Below, piece by piece: positions 28,707 through 37,043 of a stretch of DNA of 64,000 bases. Made by a program: the position numbers and the translations under genes. The notes under the pieces are model-generated. The model saw nothing but the letters and a program-made list of their open reading frames with translations. It searched no databases and was not told the DNA's origin. How positions within the stretch are numbered: position 1 is the stretch's first letter; every line of letters starts with the position of its first letter. Source of the stretch: Psychrobacter sp. PL19 (GTDB lineage Bacteria; Pseudomonadota; Gammaproteobacteria; Pseudomonadales; Moraxellaceae); assembly GCF_017875835.1 (NCBI RefSeq), contig NZ_JAGING010000001.1, forward strand, positions 1,860,001-1,924,000. The letters are read 5' to 3'.

Positions 28707-29702
28707 TTATACCTCCCAATCTTTGATCATAGCAAGTGTTTTTATCACTTCAAACTGATAGTCTAATGCCTTGTGTTTAGTGAACATATTCAGGCACTCT
28801 TGCCGGAACTGTTGCTCACTGACATTTTCAGCCGCGCAAATAAAGGCTAGTGGTAGTACTAGTGCATCCTTGATGATATCAGCAATATCGAATACCAAAG
28901 CGCCGCGACGGGTCTTACCATGCATCACCGCAAAACCATGCGGAATACCCAATGTCCAAGCTGTCGTTGCGCCAAGTCCATAAGCCAGGTAGTTGCCATG
29001 ATTGAGGAAGCCATTGGCCTTATCAATGCCCTCATGCTCGCGGGTAAAGCCATCGTAGCCGGTATTCTTTGCAGCCAGTTTATACAGCTGTTTAGTTAAC
29101 CGCGCCTCCAACTGCATTAGATGCATGACTTCTTGCTGCTGATTGATCTGACGAATATTATCAGTCAGCAGCGCTTGTACTGTGTCTATACTGCTATCAA
29201 AGCCCCAGCGTTTTAGATCACTGTCTTTACCCCAAACTGTTTGTAGATAGGCTAGGCGAGCGTGTTGTAAGTGTTTAGCCGCTGTTAAGCGTTTGTCATC
29301 ATCCCACCACCAGCTCATCCAGCCTTGAATATATTCAGTGGGGCGATACTCGCTTTGTGGGGTCATCCATTCAATAAAGATCTCACGCTCCGCACCCATA
29401 AATAGTGGTGTGCCACCACCACCGCAAAATCCGACCAATACTCCCGCTTGTGATAATAGCCGCATCGCTGCTTGGGTAATGGAAGTACCTGTACCCAACA
29501 ATATCGATGTGGTATTGGCGATAGGAATGTTATAGAACAGATTGGCTTTGTCGTCTTCGGTAAGATATAACACGCGACCGTCTTTTTGCATGACGCGACA
29601 ATGGGAAAGATAGTAGATGTTGGCACGTTTAGAATGCAGGATTGTTTTAAGGTCTGTGCTGTCGAATGCATTCGTAGTGTAAGGGTTAGTCGATTTAGCC
29701 AT
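28707..29702 (-). CDS. cas1: Cas1, type I-F spacer integrase
   Basis: 331 residues, normal for I-F Cas1. Family features include a beta-domain start DLKTILHSKRANIYYLSH and the central RLTKQLYKLAAKNTGY region of the alpha-domain active site. Cas1 with the Cas2 part of Cas2-3 cuts and inserts new spacers at the leader. It is first in the cas1-cas2-3 operon. Upstream (29703-29823) lies only a short AT-rich promoter region and then an IS5 remnant. Confidence 0.96.
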   Translation of the reverse strand: MAKSTNPYTTNAFDSTDLKTILHSKRANIYYLSHCRVMQKDGRVLYLTEDDKANLFYNIPIANTTSILLGTGTSITQAAMRLLSQAGVLVGFCGGGGTPLFMGAEREIFIEWMTPQSEYRPTEYIQGWMSWWWDDDKRLTAAKHLQHARLAYLQTVWGKDSDLKRWGFDSSIDTVQALLTDNIRQINQQQEVMHLMQLEARLTKQLYKLAAKNTGYDGFTREHEGIDKANGFLNHGNYLAYGLGATTAWTLGIPHGFAVMHGKTRRGALVFDIADIIKDALVLPLAFICAAENVSEQQFRQECLNMFTKHKALDYQFEVIKTLAMIKDWEV

Positions 29703-29789
29703 GATTAATCCTTAAGACAAACTACAAAGTATGCACTTAATAACTTACTACAAGGGGTTTAATTTATATTATTTTTATTCAATCATGAT

Positions 29790-30395
29790 TTATTCAAAAT
29801 AGAGTAAATGATTGTTTGTAGAATAGGGCCTGTTGAACATACATAATCTCAGCCAGATATAAGCGCCAGCTAGCGCCACCGTATTCTCATAACTTTGTTT
29901 AAGTTTATCGTATCTGGTGGCCACTGCTCTGAACCATTTTAAGTGTGCAAACGCATTTTCAACTAAATGGCGTATCTTATACAAGTCCCAGTCCATATGA
30001 TGGTTATCAGATTTTGTATTCTTCTTTCTAGGAATATTATCGAAGCTCCCTGCTTGTTTAATGTGCTCTCTTAGCGTGTCAGAGTCGTAGCCTTTATCGG
30101 CACATAAAATATCGGTATTGCTTAAATCTATCTTATCAACTAAATCTGGCGCGACTTTAACATCGTGAGTGGTGCCATCTGATAATATAAAGCTGATCGG
30201 GTTACCATGAGCATCGACTGCTAAGTGAATCTTGGAAGCACGACCTGCCACACTTTTACTGATGGCTTGATCCGCTTCATTAACGCCACTGAGGTGCAAA
30301 AGTCTGTGGTTTCCGTGAGAATCAGAAAATAGCAGCCAGCCTTGCATAAAGTCGGGAGAACGCTGGCAGATATAGAAACGTACTCCATAAATCAC
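29790..30395 (-). pseudogene. IS5-family transposase, N-terminally truncated
   Basis: The minus strand encodes 201 residues with the IS5/IS427-type DDE core: DQAISKSVAGRASKIHLAVDA, then LCADKGYDSDTLRE, then RHLVENAFAHLKWFRAVATRYDK at the C-terminus. The first Asp of the DDE triad and the N-terminal helix-turn-helix are not recognisable upstream; the sequence before residue 20 has a stop. Probably inactive. Confidence 0.8.
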
Positions 30396-30420
30396 TTCAC
30401 CAAATCTCAGCAGCTAGGAG
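29824..30420 (-). mobile_element. Truncated IS5-family element
   Basis: One end, TAGGGCCTGTTGAACAT at 29824-29840, is present and matches other IS5-type ends in the window. The opposite end should read ATGTTCAACAGG but is absent within the next kilobase. The element sits 120 bp upstream of cas1. Confidence 0.7.
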
Positions 30421-30884
30421 AAATAGAAAAGTATTTAGACCCTGTACGCCTCGGTCGACGGTTGCAATTCGAGGGTTGCAATTTTGTGTGCCTTTACACA
30501 AAGTGATGTCGACCGCCCTGCTGTACATAATGTTGCCTAGGATATGGCATTATTTTTAGAAGCGCTTTACATAGGCGGCGTAGATAGTGTTAGTATAAGG
30601 AAAACGGATTAGTATACTGCCCGTTTTTTTTAGTTTTTGATGCTTAAACAACTGAACGATAAGCTAAGTGACAATAACTTAAGTCACTGAGTTATTATCT
30701 AGCAGTAGGGCTAACTAGCCTAGTGTCGCGAGCTGTCGCTCAAAGTAGTTCACAGCAGTGAGCACCGAGCTGCTTAAAGAACAATGACGGCTTAGTTTGA
30801 GCATTCACTCAAGTTTAGATATCATTTTAAGCTGATATAAAACATACTACTATTCTAACTTTACTATTATAAGGTTGTTAAATT
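30421..30884. other. Upstream region of the isochorismatase-all operon
   Basis: No gene-like frame. It must contain the promoter of the plus-strand operon beginning at 30885. I could not identify a riboswitch or a clear operator. Confidence 0.4.
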
Positions 30885-31547
30885 ATGACTAAATCATTCC
30901 AAGCCGAACCATTTGCCTTGAGCTTTGATCCAGAAACTACCGCGCTTGTCGTCATTGATATGCAGCGAGATTTTGTTGAGCCAGGTGGCTTTGGCGAAGC
31001 GTTAGGTAACGATGTATCACTAGTACGCACTGCTATTGAACCTTGTGCCAAACTATTAAAAACCGCACGTGATATCGGGCTTATGGTTATCCATACTCGT
31101 GAAGGTCATCGTCCTGATCTAAGCGATTGCCCACCTGCCAAGCTTAATCGTGGCGGCAAAGCTTTTATTGGTGAAACAGGTCCAAAAGGCCGCATTCTTA
31201 TTCGTGGTGAAGCTGGCCACGATACCATTCCAGAATTGTACCCTGTTGCTGGCGAGCCTGTTATCGACAAACCAGGTAAAGGTGCTTTTTATCAAACAGA
31301 TTTGGAATTGATTCTACAAAATCGTAATATCAAGACCTTAATTGTTTGCGGTGTGACGACTGAAGTTTGCGTTAACACGACCGTTCGTGAAGCTAACGAC
31401 CGTGGTTACGAGTGTATTATTCCTGAAGATTGCGTGGCTTCTTATTTCCCAGAGTTTCAAAAATCTACGCTTGAGATGATTAAAGCTCAAGGCGGTATTT
31501 TTGGTTGGGTATCTGATTCTGACAAGATTCTAGCAGCGCTTAAATAA
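30885..31547 (+). CDS. Isochorismatase-fold cysteine amidohydrolase
   Basis: 220 residues with the family triad Asp25 (VVIDMQRDF), Lys132 (KPGKGAF) and Cys162 in [11 protein letters not shown], including the usual cis-peptide before the cysteine. Such enzymes hydrolyse small amides: biuret, N-carbamoylsarcosine, ureidoacrylate, nicotinamide. Here it is the first gene of an operon for oxamate/carbamoyl-phosphate metabolism, so a carbamoylated or ureide substrate in the cytoplasm is likely, biuret amidohydrolase being one candidate. The exact substrate cannot be read from sequence. The ATG follows AAGGTTGTTAAATT. Confidence 0.8.
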   Translation: MTKSFQAEPFALSFDPETTALVVIDMQRDFVEPGGFGEALGNDVSLVRTAIEPCAKLLKTARDIGLMVIHTREGHRPDLSDCPPAKLNRGGKAFIGETGPKGRILIRGEAGHDTIPELYPVAGEPVIDKPGKGAFYQTDLELILQNRNIKTLIVCGVTTEVCVNTTVREANDRGYECIIPEDCVASYFPEFQKSTLEMIKAQGGIFGWVSDSDKILAALK

Positions 31548-31559
31548 ACTATCAAAATC

Positions 31560-32408
31560 ATGCTGGCACTGACTAAGGGATACCTTTGCCCAACGATGTC
31601 GTTTAATGGCAAAGTACACAGCGTTTTTCGGCGTTCGATGAACGTCACAACAGATCTTGTTGAAACGCCTTGGGTATCCCTTCTCGATAGCACATTACCA
31701 GCGACACCTACGGCTTATCAGTGCTATTTTGAGTCGCTAGGAGATTTGATAACTAGAGTTAAGGTGGGTGATGAGGTCTTTATGCGTGGTGGTATTATCC
31801 GTATAAAGTCCTCTATCATGCTAGCCGTTAACACCCTTACTGCGAGAGAATGGCAACAAGCGCCACCAGTGTCAGTACTTGATTGGGAAAAAGTTAAAAA
31901 CAACCTTATTATCACTGAAAAAATATTAAGTGAACATCTATCAAAAAAAGAGCAGGTAGAGATAAGCTCTGTTGATAACTACATAGCCTATTTAGGTCTA
32001 ACACTACCGAATTGTATTGAGCATTCCTCAAAAGAATTAGTTAAAAACATAGGTTTTGGTAAAGGACTCACTCCATCAGGGGATGATTTTTTAATCGGAG
32101 CTATGGCTGTATTATCAAGCTTAATGGGCATCAACCCAAAAGCTAAAATCATTTATCAGAATATGCAATCAGCAATACGGTTAAATATGGATAAGACTAA
32201 TGACATTAGTGCTCATTATCTAGGCTTAGCATTATCTCGCCATTTTTCTTACCCCGTGCAATGGCTGGTATATTATTTATTGACCCAAGAAGAAGTCTCA
32301 GTTATCAACACAGCCGTTGTGACCAACCTTAGTATTGGTGCCAGTTCTGGCGCTGATACCATTGCTGGGATGCTGTATTTCCTAAATGAGCTGTATGGCC
32401 TAAATTAG
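31560..32408 (+). CDS. allH: AllH-like subunit of oxamate carbamoyltransferase (DUF2877)
   Basis: 282 residues of the DUF2877 family. The conserved glycine-rich segment GKGLTPSGDDFLIGAMAV sits near residue 170, and a second one, NLSIGASSGADTIAGMLYF, near 260. In E. coli the DUF2877 protein (formerly YlbF) together with FdrA and a DUF1116 protein forms oxamic transcarbamylase, which splits oxalurate and phosphate into oxamate and carbamoyl phosphate. The same three genes are consecutive here, with carbamate kinase next, which makes the assignment strong by context. Starts 13 bp after the hydrolase gene. Confidence 0.8.
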   Translation: MLALTKGYLCPTMSFNGKVHSVFRRSMNVTTDLVETPWVSLLDSTLPATPTAYQCYFESLGDLITRVKVGDEVFMRGGIIRIKSSIMLAVNTLTAREWQQAPPVSVLDWEKVKNNLIITEKILSEHLSKKEQVEISSVDNYIAYLGLTLPNCIEHSSKELVKNIGFGKGLTPSGDDFLIGAMAVLSSLMGINPKAKIIYQNMQSAIRLNMDKTNDISAHYLGLALSRHFSYPVQWLVYYLLTQEEVSVINTAVVTNLSIGASSGADTIAGMLYFLNELYGLN

Positions 32409-32491
32409 AAATATTACATTGAAGAATATTGAATTAAAAATTCCTAAATCAATAACTACTGAATTAAAAACATATATTAACAGGTACTTTC

Positions 32492-34030
32492 ATGATCATT
32501 AAATATAAAAAATTTGAAAATCTATATCAAGATTCTGTATCCCTAATGCAAGTCTCAGCACGCCTTAACAAAATCGATGGCGTCGATGAAGCTTCTGTTG
32601 CGATGGGTACTGAAGCTAATATTGCGCGTATGACTGACGCCGGTTTTGGCACCGATATCGTCGCCAAGCCTAATGATCTCGTGGTTGCTGTCAGAGGCGA
32701 AGAAGCGGCATGTAACGAAGCCATTGACGTTGCTTACGAGGCATTAACTGCAAAACCAGATGCGGGTGATGACGGTCAACAATTCTCACAACCCTTGACT
32801 AGCTTTGCCCTTGGGGTGGATCAACATCCTGACGCCAACTTAGCGCTAATATCTGTGCCGGGAGAATATGCAACGGCAGAAGCTATGAAAGCGTTGAATC
32901 TTGGGTTAAATGTGATGATGTTCAGCGACAATGTATCCGTTGCAGATGAACGTGCAATCAAAGATTTGGCGCAACAAAAAGAGCTTATGGTAATGGGTCC
33001 TGATTGTGGTACTGCTATTATCAATGGTATTCCTTTAGGGTTTGCTAACGTCGTTCGTCGCGGTGCAATCGGGGTGGTAGCGGCATCAGGCACTGGACTA
33101 CAAGAAGCCACTTGCCGTGTTCATCAATTAGGTGAGGGTATATCACAAGCCTTAGGCACAGGTGGTCATGATCTGCATCAAGACGTTGGCGGCATCTCTA
33201 TGCTGCAGGGTCTACGCGCGCTTGCTGATGATGCAGAGACGAAAGTCATTGTACTAATCTCAAAGCCACCAGCCAAAGCTATTGCAGAGCGAATTTTAGA
33301 AGCCGCTTCAAAGGTAAGCAAACCAGTTGTGGTGCATTTCCTTGGCGCTACAGACAGTAATACAGCACTCAATAATATACAGTTTGCTCATTCATTGGCT
33401 CATTCGGCCGAAGTGGCTGTTGCTGTGTTAAATGACCAAGCAATTCCTGCTGTGCAAACTGAACCAAAAGATAATTCTGTATTAGCGGGACTGGCCACTT
33501 CTTTAGCGCCAACTCAGCGCTATATTCGAGGCGTATTTGCTGGCGGAACTTTTTGTTTTGAAGCGCAAATTATTGCCGACCAATATGGCTTAAAAGCTTA
33601 CTCCAACACACCCATTGCAGGCAATAGCCTACTTGATGATGTGTGGAGCAGCCAGCAGCATACTATCGTAGATTTAGGCGATGACGATTTTACCCAAGGT
33701 AAACCGCATCCAATGATTGACCCCACTTTGCGTAACGAAAGAATTTTACAAGATGCTCAAGATCCTGATACCGCCGTTATTTTATTTGATGTGGTCTTAG
33801 GTTATGGTGCATCAGAGACGCCAGTAGCTGATCTGCTTGATATTATTGCGCAAGTTCGCCGTGATTCTGCAACTCAACCGGTATTTATCGCTCATGTATG
33901 TGGTACAGATTTAGACCCACAATCGTGCGACTTGATTCGTGCCTCGTTGACGACAGCAGAGGTGTTAATTGCCGATAGCAATGCCGATGCTGCACACCTT
34001 GCTGCTCAATTTGTTTCTCAACTTAGCTAA
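32492..34030 (+). CDS. allF: AllF (FdrA) subunit of oxamate carbamoyltransferase
   Basis: 512 residues, full length for FdrA. It contains a CoA-ligase-like Rossmann fold: VMGPDCGTAIINGIPLGF near 170 and GVVAASGTGLQEATCR near 194, followed by a GTGGHDL loop. FdrA is related to succinyl-CoA synthetase alpha chains but acts as part of the oxalurate-splitting complex with AllG and AllH. It is spaced 83 bp from allH, with AGGTACTTTC before the ATG. The order H-F-G-K as found here is self-consistent for the pathway. Confidence 0.85.
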   Translation: MIIKYKKFENLYQDSVSLMQVSARLNKIDGVDEASVAMGTEANIARMTDAGFGTDIVAKPNDLVVAVRGEEAACNEAIDVAYEALTAKPDAGDDGQQFSQPLTSFALGVDQHPDANLALISVPGEYATAEAMKALNLGLNVMMFSDNVSVADERAIKDLAQQKELMVMGPDCGTAIINGIPLGFANVVRRGAIGVVAASGTGLQEATCRVHQLGEGISQALGTGGHDLHQDVGGISMLQGLRALADDAETKVIVLISKPPAKAIAERILEAASKVSKPVVVHFLGATDSNTALNNIQFAHSLAHSAEVAVAVLNDQAIPAVQTEPKDNSVLAGLATSLAPTQRYIRGVFAGGTFCFEAQIIADQYGLKAYSNTPIAGNSLLDDVWSSQQHTIVDLGDDDFTQGKPHPMIDPTLRNERILQDAQDPDTAVILFDVVLGYGASETPVADLLDIIAQVRRDSATQPVFIAHVCGTDLDPQSCDLIRASLTTAEVLIADSNADAAHLAAQFVSQLS

Positions 34031-34044
34031 ATTAGGACATTCCA

Positions 34045-35457
34045 ATGAAAGAGCTCTTTAATCAGAAATTAATCGTCCTCAACGCAGGCCTAGCAAGTTT
34101 TGCGTCTAATATTGAACGTGCCGGCGGTGAAGCTATCGCTATGAATTGGCAACCACCAGCAGGCGGGGATCGCACAGGCGGCCTTGCCCTAGCTGGATTA
34201 CTCAATCAAGCAGATATTGAATTGGCAAACCAAACTGCCATGGAGCGCTACTTAACAGCACAGCCAATGTTAGTAGACGTCATGCTCGCAGGCGAAGCAA
34301 TTCCTACCCTTGCTACCAAAAAACTAATCCTACATGCAGGTCCTCCTATTGCCTGGGAAGATATGTGTGGTCCGGTTCAAGGCGCTATCTTAGGTGCTAT
34401 TTTATTTGAAAAATGGGCTGAAGATATTGAGCAAGCTGAAGCACTCGTACACACCGGCGACGTTTTATTCGAGCCTTGCCATCATTATGATGCTGTAGGC
34501 CCAATGGCCGGTATTATCAGTCGCTCAATGCCATTATGGGTCATCGAAAACCCTAACAGTGATAATGAGCGAGTTTACAGTAACTTCAATGAAGGGCTGG
34601 GTAAAGTATTGCGCTTTGGTGCCAATAACCCAGTGGTCATTGAACGTTTAGAGTGGATGGGCACTGAGCTTGCAGAAGCGATGAAAGCCATGCTAGTACA
34701 ATCAGGTCCGATAGAATTAAAGCCTATTATGGCTCAAGCTTTGCACATGGGCGATGAGGTACATAATCGTAACGCCGCTGCAACGGGTCTATTATTGAAG
34801 CAGCTTTTGCCAGCTTTACTTAAGACTTCATTGCCAAAAGAGCAAGTACAAAGAGTCCTGGAATTTATTACCGCTAATGATCATTTCTTCCTAAACTTAT
34901 CAATGGCGGCATGTAAAAGCATGCTCAAAGCGGCCGAAAACATCACCAATAGTACAATGGTGACCGTCATGGCTCGTAATGGCGTCAATTTCGGTATTCG
35001 TCTCTCAGGTACTGGTGACACTTGGTTTGAAGCGCCAGCCAATCCAGTTGATGGTCTGTTCTTCCCAGGTTATGGCATTGAAGATGCCGCAGCCGATTTG
35101 GGTGACAGCGCTATCACTGAAACTGCTGGCGTGGGCGGCTTTGCTATGGCCTCGTCACCAGCAATTGTAAAATTCGTTGGTGGAACGCCAATTGATGCCA
35201 CCAATAATAGCCGCTCCATGCAGGCCATCACTTTAGGTGGCAATCCAGCCTTTACTTTACCTGCGCTTAATTTTGCACCAACAGCCGCTGGTATTGACGC
35301 ACGCAAGGTTGTCGATCACTCAGTGCTACCGATTATCAACACAGGTATCGCTCATAAACAAGCGGGTGTGGGCCAAATCGGAGCTGGTATCACAACGGCA
35401 CCCATGCAATGCTTTGTTGATGCTTTAGAAGCCTTTGCCACTCAACGCAATCACTAA
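34045..35457 (+). CDS. allG: AllG subunit of oxamate carbamoyltransferase (DUF1116)
   Basis: 470 residues, the usual size of DUF1116 proteins (formerly YlbE). It begins MKELFNQKLIVLNAGLASFA and carries the conserved AGPPIAWEDMCGPVQGA region near residue 95, with a glycine-rich RLSGTGDTWF segment near 320. It starts 14 bp after allF, so the two are coupled. Cytoplasmic; works only as part of the AllFGH complex as far as is known. The stop codon overlaps the first unit of a 16-bp tandem repeat. Confidence 0.85.
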   Translation: MKELFNQKLIVLNAGLASFASNIERAGGEAIAMNWQPPAGGDRTGGLALAGLLNQADIELANQTAMERYLTAQPMLVDVMLAGEAIPTLATKKLILHAGPPIAWEDMCGPVQGAILGAILFEKWAEDIEQAEALVHTGDVLFEPCHHYDAVGPMAGIISRSMPLWVIENPNSDNERVYSNFNEGLGKVLRFGANNPVVIERLEWMGTELAEAMKAMLVQSGPIELKPIMAQALHMGDEVHNRNAAATGLLLKQLLPALLKTSLPKEQVQRVLEFITANDHFFLNLSMAACKSMLKAAENITNSTMVTVMARNGVNFGIRLSGTGDTWFEAPANPVDGLFFPGYGIEDAAADLGDSAITETAGVGGFAMASSPAIVKFVGGTPIDATNNSRSMQAITLGGNPAFTLPALNFAPTAAGIDARKVVDHSVLPIINTGIAHKQAGVGQIGAGITTAPMQCFVDALEAFATQRNH

Positions 35458-35513
35458 AAAATACAGTTACTAAAAAATACAGCTACTAAAAAATACAGTT
35501 ACTAAAAAATATA
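35454..35513 (+). repeat. 16-bp tandem repeat, 3.75 units
   Basis: CTAAAAAATACAGTTA is repeated three times (one C/T variant) plus a partial fourth copy between allG and allK. The first unit contains the allG stop codon. Confidence 0.85.
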
Positions 35514-35529
35514 ATCAATAGGAATCAAT

Positions 35530-36483
35530 ATGACTAAAAAACCTTTAGCGGTTGTCGCTTTTGGCGGCAATGCACTGATTGAAAATGACGACCACAACTC
35601 AATCAATGATCAGTATAAAACAGTCACTAATAACGTCAGTTACCTAATCGATCTAATTGAACGCGGTTTTGACTTGGTCTTGACTCATGGAAACGGCCCA
35701 CAAGTTGGTTTTATCTTGTACCGCTCAGAGCTGGCCGCTTATAAAGTCAATCCCGTCCCGATTGATTACGCCGTTGGTGATACCCAAGGTGCGATCGGCT
35801 ATATGTTTCAAAAGGCCTTAAATAATGAGATGCGCCGCCGCGGTATGACCCGTCCAGTGGTGACCTTAGTGACACAAACCCTAGTTGATATCAACGATCC
35901 TGCCTTTGAAAATCCAAGTAAGCCTATTGGATCTTTTATGGATAAAGAGACGGCGGAAAAATGTGCCAGCGAGCTTGGCTGGCACATTATGGAGGACTCA
36001 GGTCGCGGCTGGCGTCGTTGCATAGCCAGTCCAAGTCCAAAAGAGATTATTGAATCTGGCAGCATTAAAACCTTACTTGATAGTGGCACGCTAGTGATTG
36101 CAGCTGGTGGTGGTGGTATTCCAGTTGAGCGCAATGCTAGCGGTGACTTGGTAGGGGTTGAAGCGGTCATCGATAAAGATGTGGCCACAGCCATGCTAGC
36201 AAAAGAATTACAAGCTGACTTGTTGATCATTCCGACTGGTGTTGAAAAGGTCGCTATTAACTTTGGTACCGCAGAGCAGGAGTGGTTAGACGAGCTCAGC
36301 CCAGCCAAGGCCAAAAAATTAAGCGAAGAAGGTCAATTCGGTGAAGGTTCAATGAAACCTAAAGTCGATGCTTTGTTGATGTTCTTAGAAGGCAATCCTA
36401 AAGGGGCAGGCCTGATCACCAAACCTGGCACTGTTATCAAGGCTATTGATGGTGAAACCGGTACTTGGATCCGCAATAACTAA
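35530..36483 (+). CDS. allK: Carbamate kinase
   Basis: 317 residues, family length. The amino-acid-kinase signature is present: FGGNALI at the N-terminus, THGNGPQVGF near residue 55, AAGGGGIPV near 193 and VIDKDVATAMLA near 213. It converts carbamoyl phosphate and ADP to ATP, CO2 and ammonia. Being right after allHFG, it would turn the carbamoyl phosphate released from oxalurate into ATP, as AllK (YbcF) does in E. coli. An arcC-type name would be equally valid by sequence; the context favours allK. Confidence 0.9.
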   Translation: MTKKPLAVVAFGGNALIENDDHNSINDQYKTVTNNVSYLIDLIERGFDLVLTHGNGPQVGFILYRSELAAYKVNPVPIDYAVGDTQGAIGYMFQKALNNEMRRRGMTRPVVTLVTQTLVDINDPAFENPSKPIGSFMDKETAEKCASELGWHIMEDSGRGWRRCIASPSPKEIIESGSIKTLLDSGTLVIAAGGGGIPVERNASGDLVGVEAVIDKDVATAMLAKELQADLLIIPTGVEKVAINFGTAEQEWLDELSPAKAKKLSEEGQFGEGSMKPKVDALLMFLEGNPKGAGLITKPGTVIKAIDGETGTWIRNN

Positions 36484-36551
36484 TTATTTAAGTTCAGTAT
36501 TTATTTAAATCCGGTATGACCGGAGCAACGTTTATTTATGGAGTAAATTTT

Positions 36552-36932
36552 ATGTCCAACACAGCCCTTTTAGCAGTAAACGGCACCTTGATGCGCGATC
36601 TTGAGCTCAACCCAAATTTATTGAATGTGGGTGCCACATTCATTCGCGAAGACAAAACAGATAAGCATTATCGTCTATGGACCATCAATGATGCTCATCC
36701 TGCTATGATTCGCACACTTGAAGAGAACAACAGTGTTGATCTTGAAATATGGGAATTACCAATGGCAGCCTTTGCCTCAGTATTGAGCAATGAGCCTGCA
36801 GGGCTTACTATTGGTAAAGTTAAACTGGCCGATGGCACAGAATTGCTTGGTGTCTTAGGTGAGTCATGGCTCGTTGAAGGGCAACGTGAAATCACTGAAA
36901 CTGGCGGCTGGCGCAACTATACCAAGTTATAA
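36552..36932 (+). CDS. Stand-alone allophanate-hydrolase C-terminal-domain-like protein
   Basis: 126 residues from the ATG at 36552, chosen because GGAG lies 8 nt upstream; an upstream frame from 36516 has no ribosome site. The pattern LLAVNGTLMRDLELNPNL ... YRLWTIND ... WELPMAAFASVL ... GWRNY resembles the C-terminal domain of allophanate hydrolase (AtzF), a gamma-glutamylcyclotransferase-like fold that decarboxylates N-carboxycarbamate. Encoded alone, without the amidase domain. Placed between carbamate kinase and an NCS1 permease, it may handle an unstable carbamoyl or carboxyl intermediate; that role is inferred. Confidence 0.65.
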   Translation: MSNTALLAVNGTLMRDLELNPNLLNVGATFIREDKTDKHYRLWTINDAHPAMIRTLEENNSVDLEIWELPMAAFASVLSNEPAGLTIGKVKLADGTELLGVLGESWLVEGQREITETGGWRNYTKL

Positions 36933-36960
36933 ATCATTAACGCATAAATCGAGATGTAAA

Positions 36961-36996
36961 AGAATGTCCGTATAAAATTTTTTATACGGACATTCT
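36961..36996. terminator. Perfect inverted repeat between the AtzF-like and permease genes
   Basis: 17-bp arms (AGAATGTCCGTATAAAA and complement) around TT. There is no T-run after it, so it may act as an RNA-stabilising or attenuating hairpin rather than as a full terminator. Confidence 0.55.
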
Positions 36997-37043
36997 TGGA
37001 AACTCTTTAACCGCATTCAGTTTCGAATTTAAGGCGTGATAAT

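Noticed and set aside
20999..28758. Numerous plus-strand frames of 60-130 codons opposite the cas genes
   Set aside because: Shadows of the well-supported cas reading frames; no ribosome sites or domains.
30421..30884. A possible riboswitch (guanidine or purine type) before the amidohydrolase operon
   Set aside because: I could not find conserved core motifs or a terminator/anti-terminator pair; hairpins there are weak.
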